DNA from: Paramecium tetraurelia
Lineage: Eukaryota; Ciliophora; Oligohymenophorea; Peniculida; Parameciidae
Length of the DNA: 64,000 bases
Reading direction: 5' to 3'
Assembly (NCBI RefSeq): GCF_000165425.1
Contig: NW_001799636.1
Span: forward strand, 285,786-349,785
In this document: positions 11,651 to 24,196 of the stretch, piece after piece
Layout: every line of letters begins with the position of its first letter
Position numbering within the stretch: the stretch's first letter is position 1
Program-made: the position numbers and the translations under genes
Notes under the pieces: model-generated
What the model was told of the DNA's origin: nothing
The model's input: only the letters and a program-made list of their open reading frames with translations
The model's database searches: none

Positions 11651-13538
11651 ATGTCAAAGATATTAAAAAAGTTATCCGATGCCTTATCTAAACTAAAAAA
11701 TGAGACAGTGCATTAGTTAGATCTTTTTGGTCAATTACCAAGCTTTACAGTGTTGAATAAGAGCAGATATACTTCAAATTTTGGGTTTGTTTTGTCTTTA
11801 ATTATTGGCTGTTTAGCCTTATATTATTTGAACTCAGAGATAAGTTCAATGACTCTTAAGCTGATGCCTTCCATCTATCAATCAGAAATCTAAGTGGTCG
11901 AGACAGATGTAATTTATACCCTCATATTTAGCCATACTTACTCACAAATTCCAATTTTACACTAGCCGTGTCAATTGCAAGTTAATTTTCTGAACCAACA
12001 AAAGGTGTAAACAAATACTATCAACTAAACATCAGCCAATGTACAAGAGAAAGGAAAATAGATGAAAAAACAGACCACACAATCGTATTGCTAGAGTAAG
12101 AGTTATTACTAAATGTTTTAGTTGTAAAGAAATTCCAATAGAAACTTGTAATATGTCTCATTTTTCCACAGAGTTGCAATAGAAGTATTTCTCAACCATC
12201 AGATTTGGAACAGTATAGTGTATAAATAGGGAATATTTGAAAAATAATCCACTCGTAATATTTATCAGAATATTTTAGATCTTGTAAGGACAGTTCAATG
12301 CTTTGACTTACAAATATTTGCTTATCAAGTTTACGCCTTGCAGGAATACAACAGAGTATTAAGGATGTGCTCCCTAAGAAGAAATAAATAAAATTTTGGA
12401 GGCAGGATAATACAATGTTTATAAAAGTGATTACCTAACTTAGTTTGAATAATCTGGAAATCCATATTAATAAATAATCACTAATGAATTTACTAGTTTC
12501 TCCCTCACCACTTCAAAAACTATTGTTCACACCTACAGAATCATGTAAACATAAACAGATTAGGGTCTCATTTTAGAAGAAAATTAATTGGATACTAATT
12601 TACAACAAACTGAATGGAGAGAAATATCTGACTTTTATAATAACCAATATTTGGTTTGCCATTACATTAAGTTAGATTTTAAGTAAACAAACATCAAAAG
12701 AACATACATAAAACTGTAGACCATTCTTGCCAAAATTGGAGGAATCTTATAAATATTAACTATGATTGTAGGGATCTTTTTAAAACCGATAATAGAGAAT
12801 TTCATGAAGTTTGAGATTGCTTCGTAACTTTTCAGTTATAACGATAATTAACAAGAATAATTCATTTCTTCCGGTCAAGTACTCTCTGAAAGGGAGATTT
12901 AATCTCCCTCATCTCTGCAAAAGTTGTCAACATTTTTTTAGTCAAATGAGAACATCTAGTCTAATGTTAAGCAAAAATAAGCTTCATGCTTATAGATATT
13001 CCTCATCATCTTTGGGATAAATAAAGTAAAGCACAAGTAATTTTGTAAAGCGAAGAGAAAAATAATTAAAAATTTAGACATTGTCACAATTCTTAAAAAA
13101 CTATAAGATTTAGAAGTTATTAAAAAGATACTATTTACATAAGAATAATTGGAACAACTAAAAAAACGACCTCGACCAAAGCTTTGGATAAAAAAACAAG
13201 ATAGCATAATTGAATAAGATAGGCCAAAACCAGAAATAGGATTTCATCAATCAAATTTATACTCTTCTCAGTATTCAGATGTTACTGCACAAACCTTATT
13301 TAAGAGTTACATCACAAGTCAATTCTAATAGTATTTTAATCATGTCTAATAAGGATAATAGGATCCTCGAGAATTTGAATAATAATAATAAAAATAATAA
13401 ACTAACACAGATTTTCTACAGGATAAAGATGACAATATTAAATCAAGTTAAATGAATATTAATAATGAGAAAGACCAATCTCCTGAATTATAGGTTATAG
13501 AAAAGAAGATAAACTTAGAGATTAAAGTTTAACAATGA
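11651..13538 (+). CDS. Ciliate-specific membrane protein family, member 1
   Basis: 617 residues, one intron placed at 12096-12129 (34 nt); its exact borders are inferred from a frame change, and a 28-nt version is possible. The N-terminus has the family signature DLFGQLPSFTVLNKSRYTSNFG followed by a membrane segment (FVLSLIIGCLALYYL). A Cys-containing extracellular region follows (CINREY ... TPCRNTTEYQGCAPQEEI). A second membrane segment (KIGGILQILTMIVGIFLKP) precedes a long Lys/Gln-rich cytosolic tail with a poly-Gln run. The gene at 22147-23922 is a second member with the same order of segments. The family is expanded in Paramecium and Tetrahymena; I know of no assigned biochemical function. 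Confidence 0.8.
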
Positions 13539-13813
13539 ATTTAATTATTAAATAAATAAACAATCAATATTAAACCTTAAAAATTTATTTTGAAAATATT
13601 CTAAATGAAAATTACATTCATTTTTCGTTCATTAAAATATTTTATAATTTGAGACCTTGAGTAATGACTTTGGATTGTGGATAGAACTGTTTCACAAAGA
13701 TACACATATCCTTATATTTCAAGCATCTGGATTTTCATATTTGAAATTATGTGAATGAAATAAGTTTTTCTTATATGTCAATTTTGTGTATAATATCTTA
13801 TATATCAATTAAT

Positions 13814-14674
13814 TCATCTAAGCAATTCATAATCAGGCAATTCAAATTCTACCTCCTTCTTAACATCCTCTTTAAATTCATCATATGATTTAAATTCTAT
13901 TTTACTAACCTCATTAAATTTCAAGACTTTCTTAAATGCAGTAAATAGTTTCTCTTATCTGAACCACAAATATTGAATCCTTCCATATTCTGTGTTTTTA
14001 CAGACTACGAATTTGCTGTCTCTGATTCCCAAAAATTCTTTGCTGGTAAATAAGTTTAAATAATCATGGTGAATATCTTAAACAGTACAAAATTTCAATG
14101 GCTTCTCAAAATCATAATAGGTGACCCAATTACCATCCATATGATGCTAGAATTCATAATGTTTCTCATTTTCTTGAATTCTATAATGTTCCTATGCAAA
14201 TAATTCAAAAGTTTAGGCCAAATTCTAAAAGTTTACTTTTATTGGGAATCTATAGGATCTTGTCCCAAATCCTGGATCTAATAGAAATGTCTCATCTCCT
14301 AATTAAACATACAAAAATGCATGTGTACTAGAAAGATCTGGATTGTAAGGACTACCCACCTCTCTAACTTAGCATCTAATTATTTCCACCTAAAATCCTA
14401 GATGCTTAAGAATATAGTAGAGTAGAAATTCGTGCTCATAGCATAGACCACCTTTTCTATTTACACAAACTCTCTGTAAGATATCAACAAATTCAAGTGA
14501 AATTGGTTTCATTTATTTCAGATGTAATTCAACATTTTAATAATAATTGTATATCATCTGCTTATTCGCTAGCAGACATAATGTCTCAGCTGAAACAGAC
14601 AGTTTGATATCAACTGGAAGTCCAATAGCTTTTAGATAGGTGCTAATATCTTCTTTTGATATTAATTATTACAT
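13814..14674 (-). CDS. Arylamine N-acetyltransferase
   Basis: 286 residues, no intron, the usual length for the family. It transfers acetyl from acetyl-CoA to arylamines and hydrazines by a ping-pong mechanism in the cytosol. The catalytic triad is intact: Cys78 in RKGGLCYEHEF, His118 in STHAFLYV and Asp133 in FLLDPGFG. The helical N-terminal domain and beta-barrel are present in order. It lies tail to tail with the membrane-protein gene 11651-13538. The in vivo substrate is unknown; xenobiotic detoxification is the common role. Confidence 0.93.
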
Positions 14675-15187
14675 TTTATTAAAAAAATAGGTTTAAATTA
14701 GGCGTGTTTAGGTGATATTTTTATAGAAATTCTTTTTATGATATATTAATTAATTTATTTGTATCTTAAGTCTTTAGTTTAGTCTGACCTTTTTAAATAT
14801 TGAAAGGTTTTAATTTGAGCCAGATAAATAATGAATATTAAAACAAATTACTTATAATACGTAAATCGATAAGATACTCCTTTGGAAATTCAAATTTTGT
14901 TTGCATCTCTAAGTTTGCACTTATGTAACACTTTTTTCATCAATTCAGCAATGGGGATGATTGTATGAAAATAATAGAAAATTGAGTATGGATACACATA
15001 AAGAACCATAAATAGGAACTTATTTAAGGATTACCAGGGTGATTTGGGAAGTAGACTTATTTTTATTTAGAAATCATACTATTTCTAGGCTAGAGAATTG
15101 CGATAAATTGAATAATTATTTGAAATTCTTACATTCATAATTTATATTTATATTATATATATGCAAAACAGTTAATAATAGGTTAAC
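14675..15187. other. AT-rich divergent intergenic region
   Basis: About 510 bp between divergently transcribed genes (NAT on -, TMBIM on +). It probably contains both promoters; no recognisable motif or short gene is seen. Confidence 0.5.
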
Positions 15188-16035
15188 ATGCCCTAATCAA
15201 GAATGATTGGCGACCCTGCCTAATCACAATACCTACAAAATTCAATGGCTCAAGATCCCCAATTTTTGAGTTATTAAAATTACAGAAACGAAATTCAAGA
15301 GGAAGGAGAAATTGTAGCTGAAACAGCCAAATTAAGGAAACTATATTTCCTCATGTTACTTCAATTCTTTATTGTGATTGTGTTTAGTTATGTAGATCTA
15401 TTTATAAATATAATAGCTACGTTTAGAATCTTTGGAAGATTATTTTTAAAAGAATTCTTATTGGATAATTATTCTATCGATTGGACTCTTTTTATTATCA
15501 TTGGCCGCATATTTTACTAATCCAGAGAACACTGCTGTAAATGTAGTACTCTACGTACTATTTACAATAGTCTTATATTTCTTTTTTATATCACTAACTG
15601 CTATAACAAATATTGAGCAATCCATGATGGTAGCCTTCATGATTTTTGGTTAAGTAATTTTATAAGTTGTTATATTTATTAGATCTTTTCACAATTCTTA
15701 TCAGTGATGCAAAGCAGAATTGAGATGTATTATCATTAATAATCTCTCTATGTGTTGGCAGGCGGACTCATCATATTCTAATTGTTCATCATCTATTCAA
15801 TCATACCATTCTTTGAAATGATTATTACCTTAGTTTCAGGAGTAGTCTTTGGGTATATATATGATTTTATGCTAGCTTCTTACTCATATATAGTACTTAA
15901 AGCAATATAAGTTAAATTAAATCAGGAGCCTTGAATGGAAGTGTAAGAGTATATGTCGATTTACTCGGTGTGTTTTTCTATTTGAACTCTTTGATGGCAG
16001 ATTTGTTTAGAAAAGAAAAAACATTAGAAAAATGA
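15188..16035 (+). CDS. TMBIM/LFG (Bax inhibitor-1 superfamily) membrane protein
   Basis: 256 residues, introns at 15392-15416, 15654-15682 and 15853-15875 (25, 29, 23 nt). About seven hydrophobic segments are visible: YFLMLLQFFIVIVFSY, WIIILSIGLFLLSLAAYF, VVLYVLFTIVLYFFFISL, SMMVAFMIFGQ, YVLAGGLIIFQLFIIY and VSGVVFGLLLIYSTQ, plus a last helix FYLNSLMADLF. The family signature IYSTQ (IYDTQ-like) follows the third splice. These proteins sit in Golgi/ER membranes, pass Ca2+ or H+ and modulate stress responses. The N-terminus is Gln/Asn rich, as in LFG/TMBIM rather than classic BI-1. Exon sum is divisible by three. Confidence 0.92.
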
Positions 16036-16039
16036 ATAA

Positions 16040-16649
16040 TAAACTATGTAAAATGTTAATATAAAATTATTAATCATCCATAATTGCTAGAACTTCTTCT
16101 GTTTTCTTTAATAATGATCTAATATTCTTTTTTCCTCCTTACATACTGGTATTCACAATTATTAAATTATCTTTAGATTATGATTCCTTAGGCTTTCTAA
16201 ATATAGAATTTCGAATTCAAAAATAAATAGTTACAAGGAAATTAACTATTTTCTTTATTCTATTATTTAATTATTTTATCAGCAATTTCAACTTTCTGGT
16301 ATTAATTTGACTTGTCTAGATTTATTACAATACTAATAAATTGATCTCATTTGAATTGATTGAAAAGACTTTAACTAATTTCAATCAATATAATATAATA
16401 TAGTAATTTATTATTATTTCTGAATGATTTTAGTAGGTTATTTACAATTAGATATTTATTCTTTAATTCTACAGCTCCTTATTAAAGTTTGAAAATATTT
16501 TTATCTGCATCTGAGAATTTCCTTCTCTTAATTAAGGCATTTAAATATTCACTTGATTAAATGTACTTGATGTTATAGTTTTTTATTAGTTCTGAGTGAA
16601 ATGGGCGTTAATTGCATCCAAATTGTCGCCTCCATATTAAAATTCTCAT
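16040..16649 (-). pseudogene. Coding-like minus-strand fragments, unresolved gene or relic
   Basis: From an ATG at 16649 one frame gives about 70 residues with real coding texture (SSEYLNALIKRRKFSDADKN, GAVELKNKYL). It can be continued through a putative 24-nt intron into DQ/K-rich sequence (KSNQYQKVEIADKIIKQQNK). A different frame then gives KDNLIIVNTSMQGGKKNIR and KKTEEVLAIMDD near 16060-16180. I could not find a legal intron to join the last two frames, and the final frame would overlap the TMBIM 3' end. Either a small gene whose splicing I have wrong or a recent pseudogene. No family recognised. Confidence 0.4.
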
Positions 16650-16759
16650 CCAATAGAAGTGTATTATTAGAGGATTTCTTAAATGTGGATCATGTAAGTT
16701 TAAAGTTACGATTTAATTGTCTGTTGGTCTCCAATATTTATATATTTATTAAATTTAAT

Positions 16760-19012
16760 ATGCAATAATCGACTCAATAATAATAGAGATAAGATACGGT
16801 TGTGCTCAAAGAAAGAGAGGAAAGACGATTTGAGGAGTTTTTTAATAAATTTTCAAGGAATGGGACTTCTTTGAATTTTGCCGATATTCTTATGTTTGCT
16901 CTTGATCGTAGTCTAGTTACGAATGGTAACAATTTTAGCATGTTTCTGACTCATTTTGATGATGCTTTGGGTGGTGATGTAAAAGGGGAAAGAGCACTCA
17001 ATAAGCCTTAATTTTATTTCTTTCTCAAGTAACTGGCAAAGAAGATATTTCACAATGACCCTCTTCATTTAGAGAAGATGCTAAATGAGATATTGTCTGA
17101 GAAAAGTGCAGTTAGAGATCATAATGTAGAGCCAAATCGAATAGTTGTGCTTGATGAAACTAATAAAAGATTATTGGCTGAGACTTCCATCCAGGCAATA
17201 TCACTCTTTGAAAGGGAATTAAAGAATATATTTACTATCTACATGTAAGAAAACCTGTCAAACAATAAAATAATGTTAAGATGGAAGGAGATTTGGGTTT
17301 AGAATAAAAAGATGAACATGGTATCATTGGTTAGATTTTTAAGAGATGCAGAAATTGTACCTCACATTCTCTCTATTGAATAATTGGAGGAAATTCTAAT
17401 GAAGATTATTCCGCCTATTAATAATAAGGAATACGACTTTTTTTAAAAAGGTCATTTCATTCAAATTTATGAAAAGAATTTAGCAGAATGCAACGATTCA
17501 GATCCCCAAATATTGATCCATGAACTCCAATTACTCTTGGCCAGAATCTCATTTGAATTGGGACTCAAAGAAGAAGGAGGAGGAAATCAAAATAATAGAA
17601 AGTTGGATGTTGAAAAATATATAAGAAAGTTTTTTGGTGAGTTAATGCTCTTTAGAAGGAATGAGAATATAGAGGGTCCACTTCCTAATCTAAATAGAAA
17701 ATTAATAAAGAACTTGGAGAAATTCACTAAACAACTGCTGAATGATTTAAGTGATTTTGAAGAAAAGGATTCTTCGGATGATGAACCAGACGGAACAGAT
17801 GAATTATAAAGAATTGCAGCATTGTAAGGATCTCTATTATTCGAATAAGGTATAAATATCTAATTATTGTAAGTGTCACTCAACATTCCAGTTGATTAGG
17901 TAATCAAAATGTTAGATAAGGAATTGCCTCCTATTCCTCCTTTGCCTTAATAAGAAAAGTAAATGCAGAAATGGGATCCAGAAAAGAGAGTAGTTATCGG
18001 AAATCCAAAACCAGAGTCTCCTAAAAATAAGAATGCCAAACCTAAACCAGCTAAAAAACAGTAACAAAGAAGAAAAGCTGGAGAACCAGAACCAAGAAAA
18101 GTCATATTTGAATAAAAAACAGAGCCTAAATAATCAGAATAATATATTCAAGAATTAGCTGATAAGTTGAAATTCGAATAAAAATTGATCTCGGATGTTG
18201 AACGTGGCTCTTTATCAGATGTATAAGTTGCTCCTGTGCTTATACCAGAAGTGCTATATCCACCTAATCCTCCTTTAGATGTATAATTTCTAGTTGAAGC
18301 AGCCATCAATTCTCATAATGAAGCTAATTTTGTATTTGCTATATAGAATTATGATGATGCAAGAGTAAGATATAGATAGATATATCATAGAAAAAATGGA
18401 TTGCTTTAACAGGAAGAGATTTAACTGATGGATTGGAATTGTATTTTGAATTTAGTAAGGCCACGGTTTTCGAATCAGCTGGAAGGGATGACTTGGCTTT
18501 GGTTGCTTATTTGAATGCTCGGCAATTTTCAACCAAATTACCAACAAACAATCCTGACAAAGCTTTGGCTTATTGCGGACTTGGATCGGTGTTCTATAAT
18601 ACAGAGGAATATGATTGGGCACTCAGAGCATTTTTGAAGGTATTTGTTTTATTAGATTTATTTACTTTAGGCTAGGGAATACAGAGAAAATAGTATTGGG
18701 GTGGAGACAGTTGATACTGCGACTGTGTACAATAACTTAGGGTGTTGTATGTACATGTTGGAACGGAATAAGGAGGTAATGGATTCATTTTTATATCCAT
18801 AGTCATACGGATATTTTAAATTGGCTCATGCTATTTTAGAATCTCAGTTGGGTCAGTTTCATCCGAGGACTTTGACAGCAGCTAGAAATATCAACAAATC
18901 TAAAAATTGTTGGTTTGAAAATAAACCAGAATTTCCGAAGTTATGGGTTGAATATGCATAAGATCCTTTTGCAGGAGGAAAGAAGAAGAAAAAGAAGAAG
19001 GGAAAGAAGTGA
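16760..19012 (+). CDS. Large protein with C-terminal TPR repeats
   Basis: 722 residues, introns at 18365-18390, 18640-18670 and 18776-18802 (26, 31, 27 nt). Residues 1-370 are helical with an acidic, charged segment (EEKDSSDDEPDGTDEL). A linker rich in Pro/Lys/Gln follows. Residues about 520-690 hold TPR-like helices: LELYFEFSKATVFESAGRDD, ALAYCGLGSVFYNTEEYDWA, TVYNNLGCCMYMLERNKESY, which resemble the kinesin-light-chain type. The C-terminus is a Lys-rich tail (GGKKKKKKKGKK). Likely a protein-protein adaptor; pathway unknown. The start is the first ATG with Gln-rich sequence and could be slightly downstream. Confidence 0.82.
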
Positions 19013-19104
19013 TTTGTTATATAACTAAAGTTATTTTTCTTATTAATAGTGTAAAGGGATTTATAAGATTTGAGAAAATAAAATATTATTAATAAATTAA
19101 TTAT

Positions 19105-19487
19105 ATGGCTTTGAAATCTGCTGCTTTATTTGAAAAGATGGATCCATTCATCAAAAGCCAAGGAGCTGAATTAGTTAAGAAAATCAATGCAGTTTATTAT
19201 TTCGAAGTATCTAAAGCTAAAGGAGAGACTCCAGAAGTTTGGACCGTTGATCTTAAAAATGGAACAGGAGTAGATTATTTTATTTAAAGTTATAGGCAAT
19301 CTCCAAAGGAAAAGTCGGAACAGCCGATGCCACCTTCACCATGATAGACGATGACATGATTGCTATGGCCCAAGGAAAGTTGAATCCTCAATAAGCTTTT
19401 ATGCAAGGAAAGATGAAAATCAAGGGAAATATGGCTGCAGCAACCAAATTCACCCCAGATCTATTACCAAAGGATGCAAAACTTTGA
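19105..19487 (+). CDS. SCP2 sterol/lipid-binding domain protein
   Basis: 118 residues, one 26-nt intron at 19270-19295; exon sum is divisible by three. It is a single SCP2 domain: [43 protein letters not shown] and [18 protein letters not shown] are the conserved stretches, and the length is the typical minimum. Such proteins carry fatty acyl-CoA or sterols, often in peroxisomes. The C-terminus is DAKL, which is not a clear PTS1 but has the xKL form, so peroxisomal import is possible and unproven. Confidence 0.93.
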
Positions 19488-19513
19488 GTAAAATATTAAG
19501 ATCCACATCATAT

Positions 19514-19897
19514 TCAAATATTAATTCTATATATATATATTATGCAATCTTCAAATTGCATATCTGCCCATTGTATCCAAAAATAGCTCTCATTTAACTT
19601 GAATTCCTCTGTATTATCGACAATAGTTTGTATTAATAGTGAAATTGAAGAATAATAGGTATGATTGCTCATCTTATTTGACTTTATTTTAATGAATTGA
19701 ATATCTACTAGAATTTCCTAATTGAATTTATTTTTCTTGAATATTATTATTCTATATATTATTACATCTTCCCTGATTTGAAAAAGGAATGAAGGGAGTA
19801 TTTTATGCAAGTCATTTGATTTATTGCTTCTATTTCTTAAGCAATTAATTGTTTGTTTATATATTAATATGAAGGAGGTGGATTTAGTTGATTTCAT
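19514..19897 (-). CDS. Small hypothetical protein
   Basis: 127-residue TGA-terminated frame tail to tail with the SCP2 gene (26 bp apart). Composition looks coding rather than random (HKILPSFLFQIREDVIIYRI, DNTEEFKLNESYFWIQWADM). No domain recognised and no signal peptide. An alternative ATG at 19919 lies in another frame, so the 5' end is uncertain. Could be the remnant of a longer gene. Confidence 0.45.
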
Positions 19898-20162
19898 TTT
19901 GTCCACCACTACTATTCATAATTATATAGAATGCTAGAACTTATTTTACATTCTAAGGAATTATAGTTGTCTCATTTAGAATTGATCTTTAATATTCAAA
20001 TTTTTAATATAATGTTATTTGTATTTATTGATTTATTACATTCGATTTATTGATTAGAATAGATTTTAGAGCAGACTGAGACTCAAGATGTGGGCAGTCC
20101 TTTTTATTTGCTATTATTTATGAAATAATTAAAAAGATTGTTTTTTAAAAATAATTTTAAAA

Positions 20163-20665
20163 ATGCCAAAGGGATAAACAACCAATACATAAAAAGCATA
20201 GAAAGCTGCTAAAAATGCAAGAGTTGCTAAGAAGGTCGTGAGAGCCAGAAAGCATTTCCAAAATAGATTCCACACAGAAAAGCCTTTAGCCTTATCCAGA
20301 AAACCAAGATTCACAAGGTTAGACAACTTTACTTAATATTTCTATAGATTAACAAGATAACTTGCTCCCGTTTCTAAAGGATTAGATTTCTAAAACGTGC
20401 TTAGACATCCACTCATTACAGAAAAAGACATGAAAAAAATGGAAGATGAAAATACCATGGTGTTCTATGTTAATTAAAAATCAACAAAGCCATAAATTAA
20501 AAGAGCATTTTAGAAGATCTATGAAGTTAAAGTCAGAAAAGTTAATGTAATAACGCTTTATATTTTAAGATCCTTAACACTTTTGGTGGTAAGAAGAAGG
20601 CCTACATTAGATTGGGTGGAGAGAATGATGCTCTCAATTTAGCCAACAAGATCGGAATTATTTGA
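20163..20665 (+). CDS. RPL23A: Ribosomal protein uL23 (L23a)
   Basis: 149 residues, introns at 20318-20347 (30 nt) and 20547-20569 (23 nt). Component of the large ribosomal subunit at the exit tunnel. A Lys-rich N-terminal extension (KAQKAAKNARVAKKVVRARK) leads to RHPLITEKDMKKMEDENTM, IKRAFQKIYEVKVRKVN and the signature end DALNLANKIGII. The 30-nt intron is inferred because removing it restores normal spacing (KPRFTR-LTRQLAPVSKGLD) compared with other L23a proteins. Unspliced, it would add 10 residues in frame without a stop. Confidence 0.95.
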
Positions 20666-21050
20666 GCTCAATAATAATTTATCAAAGTACAATAATACAT
20701 ATTTATATCATATGCTATTTTCTTTAATTATTTTCATGGGTTAACATTCCAAATACCATATTTATTTATACAATATTGTTTGAGCAGGCTAAATGTAAGC
20801 ATGATTTTCAATTTAGTTTATATATCTAATCGAAGATCGATTCAATAAAGTAGTTAATTCAATAATTAAGGAAATTAAATGATAAAAAGATTCATATATA
20901 AAAATAATAATATCTATATAATAACTTTACATAAATTCATACTACTGCTATGTTTGATATTATTTATTGTTCCCCCTATGTATTATTTATTTAGACTCTA
21001 GACTAGACATACCTTATTGAATTTAAAATACTAAACCTCCTATTTCTCTA

Positions 21051-21260
21051 TCAAATGTAAGTCATTTTGATATTTTTCAAGTTTATTAAAAGAGGAAAAT
21101 CAAAACCCCTAGACAATTTAATTTGATTGACTGATTTCCTAGAGCAGCAAAGATATTAATCAGTATTATGATAGAAGTTTGCTTCTTTGTAATTTTCAAT
21201 AACAGGCGTTCTTCCAAAGCAACCCTTGAATTGAGAATCTTTCCCTAATAATCCAGTTTA
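21051..21260 (-). pseudogene. Coding-like fragment without a start
   Basis: A minus-strand frame ending at TGA 21051 reads TGLLGKDSQFKGCFGRTPVI, NYKEANFYHNTDQYLCC and SVNQIKLSRGFDFPLL, clearly coding in texture. The same frame stays open upstream without an ATG until it would run into the promoter of the cofilin gene. Either a missing first exon or a truncated relic. Family not recognised. Confidence 0.35.
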
Positions 21261-21377
21261 CTCAAAAGTAAAAGAAATAAATCTAAAACCCTAAATTTCT
21301 TAGGAATTTATGTGATAAATCAAAAGAAAATGTGATTTATTTAAGAAAATATTAATTAAAAATTTTAAGATATAATC

Positions 21378-21847
21378 ATGAACGTCGGTACCCATGTTAG
21401 TGATGATTGTGTAACAGAATTCAATAAACTCAAATTGGGAAAGTAATATAGATATTTGACCTTTAAATTAAACACCGATACTAATGAAGTAATATTCAGA
21501 ATTTATTTATTAGATTGTTGTCGAACACGTTGGTGCAAGGGAAAGTACTTATGCTGAGTTTGTCGGTCATCTACAAAATGAAGTATCACTATTTTACATT
21601 ATTATAGTCAAGATATGCTGTTTATGATTATCATGCCTAAACTGATGATGTTCCACCAAGACAAGTTGAGAAATTAGTCTTCATCTTCTGGTCTCCAGAT
21701 GCTAATTAACCTGTTAAATAAAAGATGTCATATGCTGCAGGAAAGGAGGCCTTGAAGAAGAAATTGAATGGTTTATCTAAAGAAATCTAAGCTAATGATC
21801 CAAGTGAAGTAGAAGAAGCAGAAATGCGTAAATTGGTATTGAATTGA
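21378..21847 (+). CDS. Actin-depolymerising factor / cofilin
   Basis: 139 residues, introns at 21489-21513 and 21583-21607 (both 25 nt). A single ADF-H domain: N-terminal GTHVSDDCVTEFNKLKLGK, central YAVYDYHAQ, then [34 protein letters not shown], the long actin-binding helix, with EIQANDPSEV. It severs and depolymerises actin filaments in the cytosol. Normal family length; splice joints reconstruct the domain exactly. Confidence 0.96.
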
Positions 21848-22146
21848 GAATCAATAAACATTAAATATATTTAATATTGTATTCAACTTGACCACTCTCT
21901 ATTTCATTTTATATAATTATATCCATTTACATCTCGATATTAATTGTATAGTCTAATTGATTAACTACAACTCGAGAATTCATCTATGAAATATCTGCAT
22001 ATCAATTTTACCTTCTACGAAATAATTGATTATATGGATTTACAATATTTTATATGATTTCAAAATGCAATATTAAATCTCTTTTATTAGGAATATGTCA
22101 AAAGATGTAATATACAATAAAAATATTCGTAATCAGTATTTTTACA

Positions 22147-23922
22147 TCAAATATCAACTCTATTTTCTTAAAGACTCAAATCGTTTATTGAACTTATTTA
22201 GTGGATCTGCATTATTGATGTTTGCTTTTACACTTTTTAATTATCACTTGTTTCGAATATCAGTTTAACATCTCTATCCAATAGACTTATAATACTCTGA
22301 TTTACTTTTTTCTACTTTTTATGATTGCTTTCTTTAATCATATTGTAAGAATTGAATGCTTATAATATTTCTTCCTCAAAAGATAGTTATTTTGTATCAT
22401 AACAGTTTTGATTAATGCTCGCTTTCATTTTTTCTCTTATTCCTAATTAAATTTTTGGTTTATGTATATAATTAAACAATATTTACTAATCATCATTTAA
22501 AAGTATTTTCTTCAACTTATCAATTTCAATTAGTTTGTTGATAATAAAGATAATATCAATTTAATTATAAATTGATTCTATACTTTATTAGATCAATTTT
22601 CTATCTTAACCGCAGGTGAATATATATTGATGAATAAATAACTTGATTTATTGTGCTTTCAATTTAAAGTATTTTTTCAATTAAGCCAATTAATTTTGAT
22701 CAATAAGTCCTTCACTCTATCCTAATGCATTAACTTAAGGATGGACTTGTGTTTAATTAGATGATTTTTCAAAATGAAATATTTCTGATGCTAAAAACAA
22801 ATCACATGAGAGTTTATTAATCGGTTTGACTACAACACCTGCCACAAATAATATTAATTCCAATAGTCCTCCCATCTAGCCCAGAATGTCTAAAATATTA
22901 TTGTAAGTTCTATAATATAAAGCCTCTCTGTCATCTAGATAGAGAAAGACATCAATCAATTCATTTTTCTAAATATTGAAAACTTACTCAGAAGATCTTT
23001 CAAATAATAGAGCATTGTATTACTCTTCGCTCTAGAAATAATAAAAAAAATTTTCTTTATTATAAAATTTTGATTTTCTCACCTCTAAAGTTTACGCCTT
23101 GTATGAAAGTATCGATATTGGTGTTTTTATTAATTTAGACACTAAGGAAAAAGGATTATGGGCTTTCTATTAATTCAACACAGAATCCGAAATAAAAAAT
23201 CCTAAATTTCCTTGATAGAGCTGTTGATCAATGTATTTTTGAGATGCACATTCTACATAAAAAAAAAAATTTACATCCTCCAGACGTTGCATTATTGCAT
23301 TTTTCTATTTTAAATTGCAAACTTTTAAATACTGGGGTTTGAGGTGTACCTTGCAATGATAAAGTTGTTTAATTCCACTCTTGAGGATCAAAGCAGAGGC
23401 TTGCATCTAATATGGCTGCTGAAATATTTAATTTTTTTTGTATTTAACTATTTATTTACACAGTTGAACATGATTTAAGGGTATAATTATCACACTTATT
23501 ATTAATTTAGTTCTTTTCATCAGTAATTCTTGAGCAGGCTAACATTTTAGCCGTATAAACTTACTAACCCGTTTTCTAAGGTATGGGAGTTCCATACATA
23601 TCAGTCAGCACCAAATAGAAGATGAATGAATCTTATTCTAATTTGTATTCCTATGTTACAATATGAAATGTAAAATTACTTCAGGATTAGATTTATATTG
23701 AAGATTCTAAATAACATTTGGATTCTTACGTTCCACCATATCAATCACTAGGGATAGAAAGGAATAATAGATGAAAGCTAAAATTCCTATGCTCATCAGC
23801 ACTCCGAATAATGTGTGATATTCGTTTTCCTTTTTGATTTATAAGTTAATTTGTGATCCAAACAGGTCAATAGACAATAGCAATTTCCTTAGATTCTTAG
23901 AAAATAAGCTGCAAAACTTCAT
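22147..23922 (-). CDS. Ciliate-specific membrane protein family, member 2
   Basis: 574 residues, introns at 23651-23679 (29 nt) and 23253-23274 (22 nt). Signature SIDLFGSQINLQIKKENEYH, membrane segment LMSIGILAFIYYSFLSL, ectodomain with several Cys (LACSRITDEK, CDNYTLKSCS, LCFDPQEWN), second membrane segment GGLLELILFVAGVVVKP and a long charged, Gln-rich cytosolic tail. Same architecture as 11651-13538, so the two are paralogues. Role unknown. Confidence 0.82.
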
Positions 23923-24196
23923 AAATTAGTGATAGTCTACAATATATTTATAAAAATGCAATCTAAATCGATATTTGAAAAACTTTATAAGTATTGTAAT
24001 AGTGATATTTCTGATAGGTATATCTAACAAAAATAATAATTTGAATTGATGAAGAGAGGAATAAGTTTCAAAGTAGAGATGTCACAATAAGATAGAATTT
24101 TGAGCAGCTACAACGATTTTTTTATAAATTTCCAAGTACACAATTTTATTCATGGCATATTAAAATACAAAATGACGACATATTAATTATAATTCT

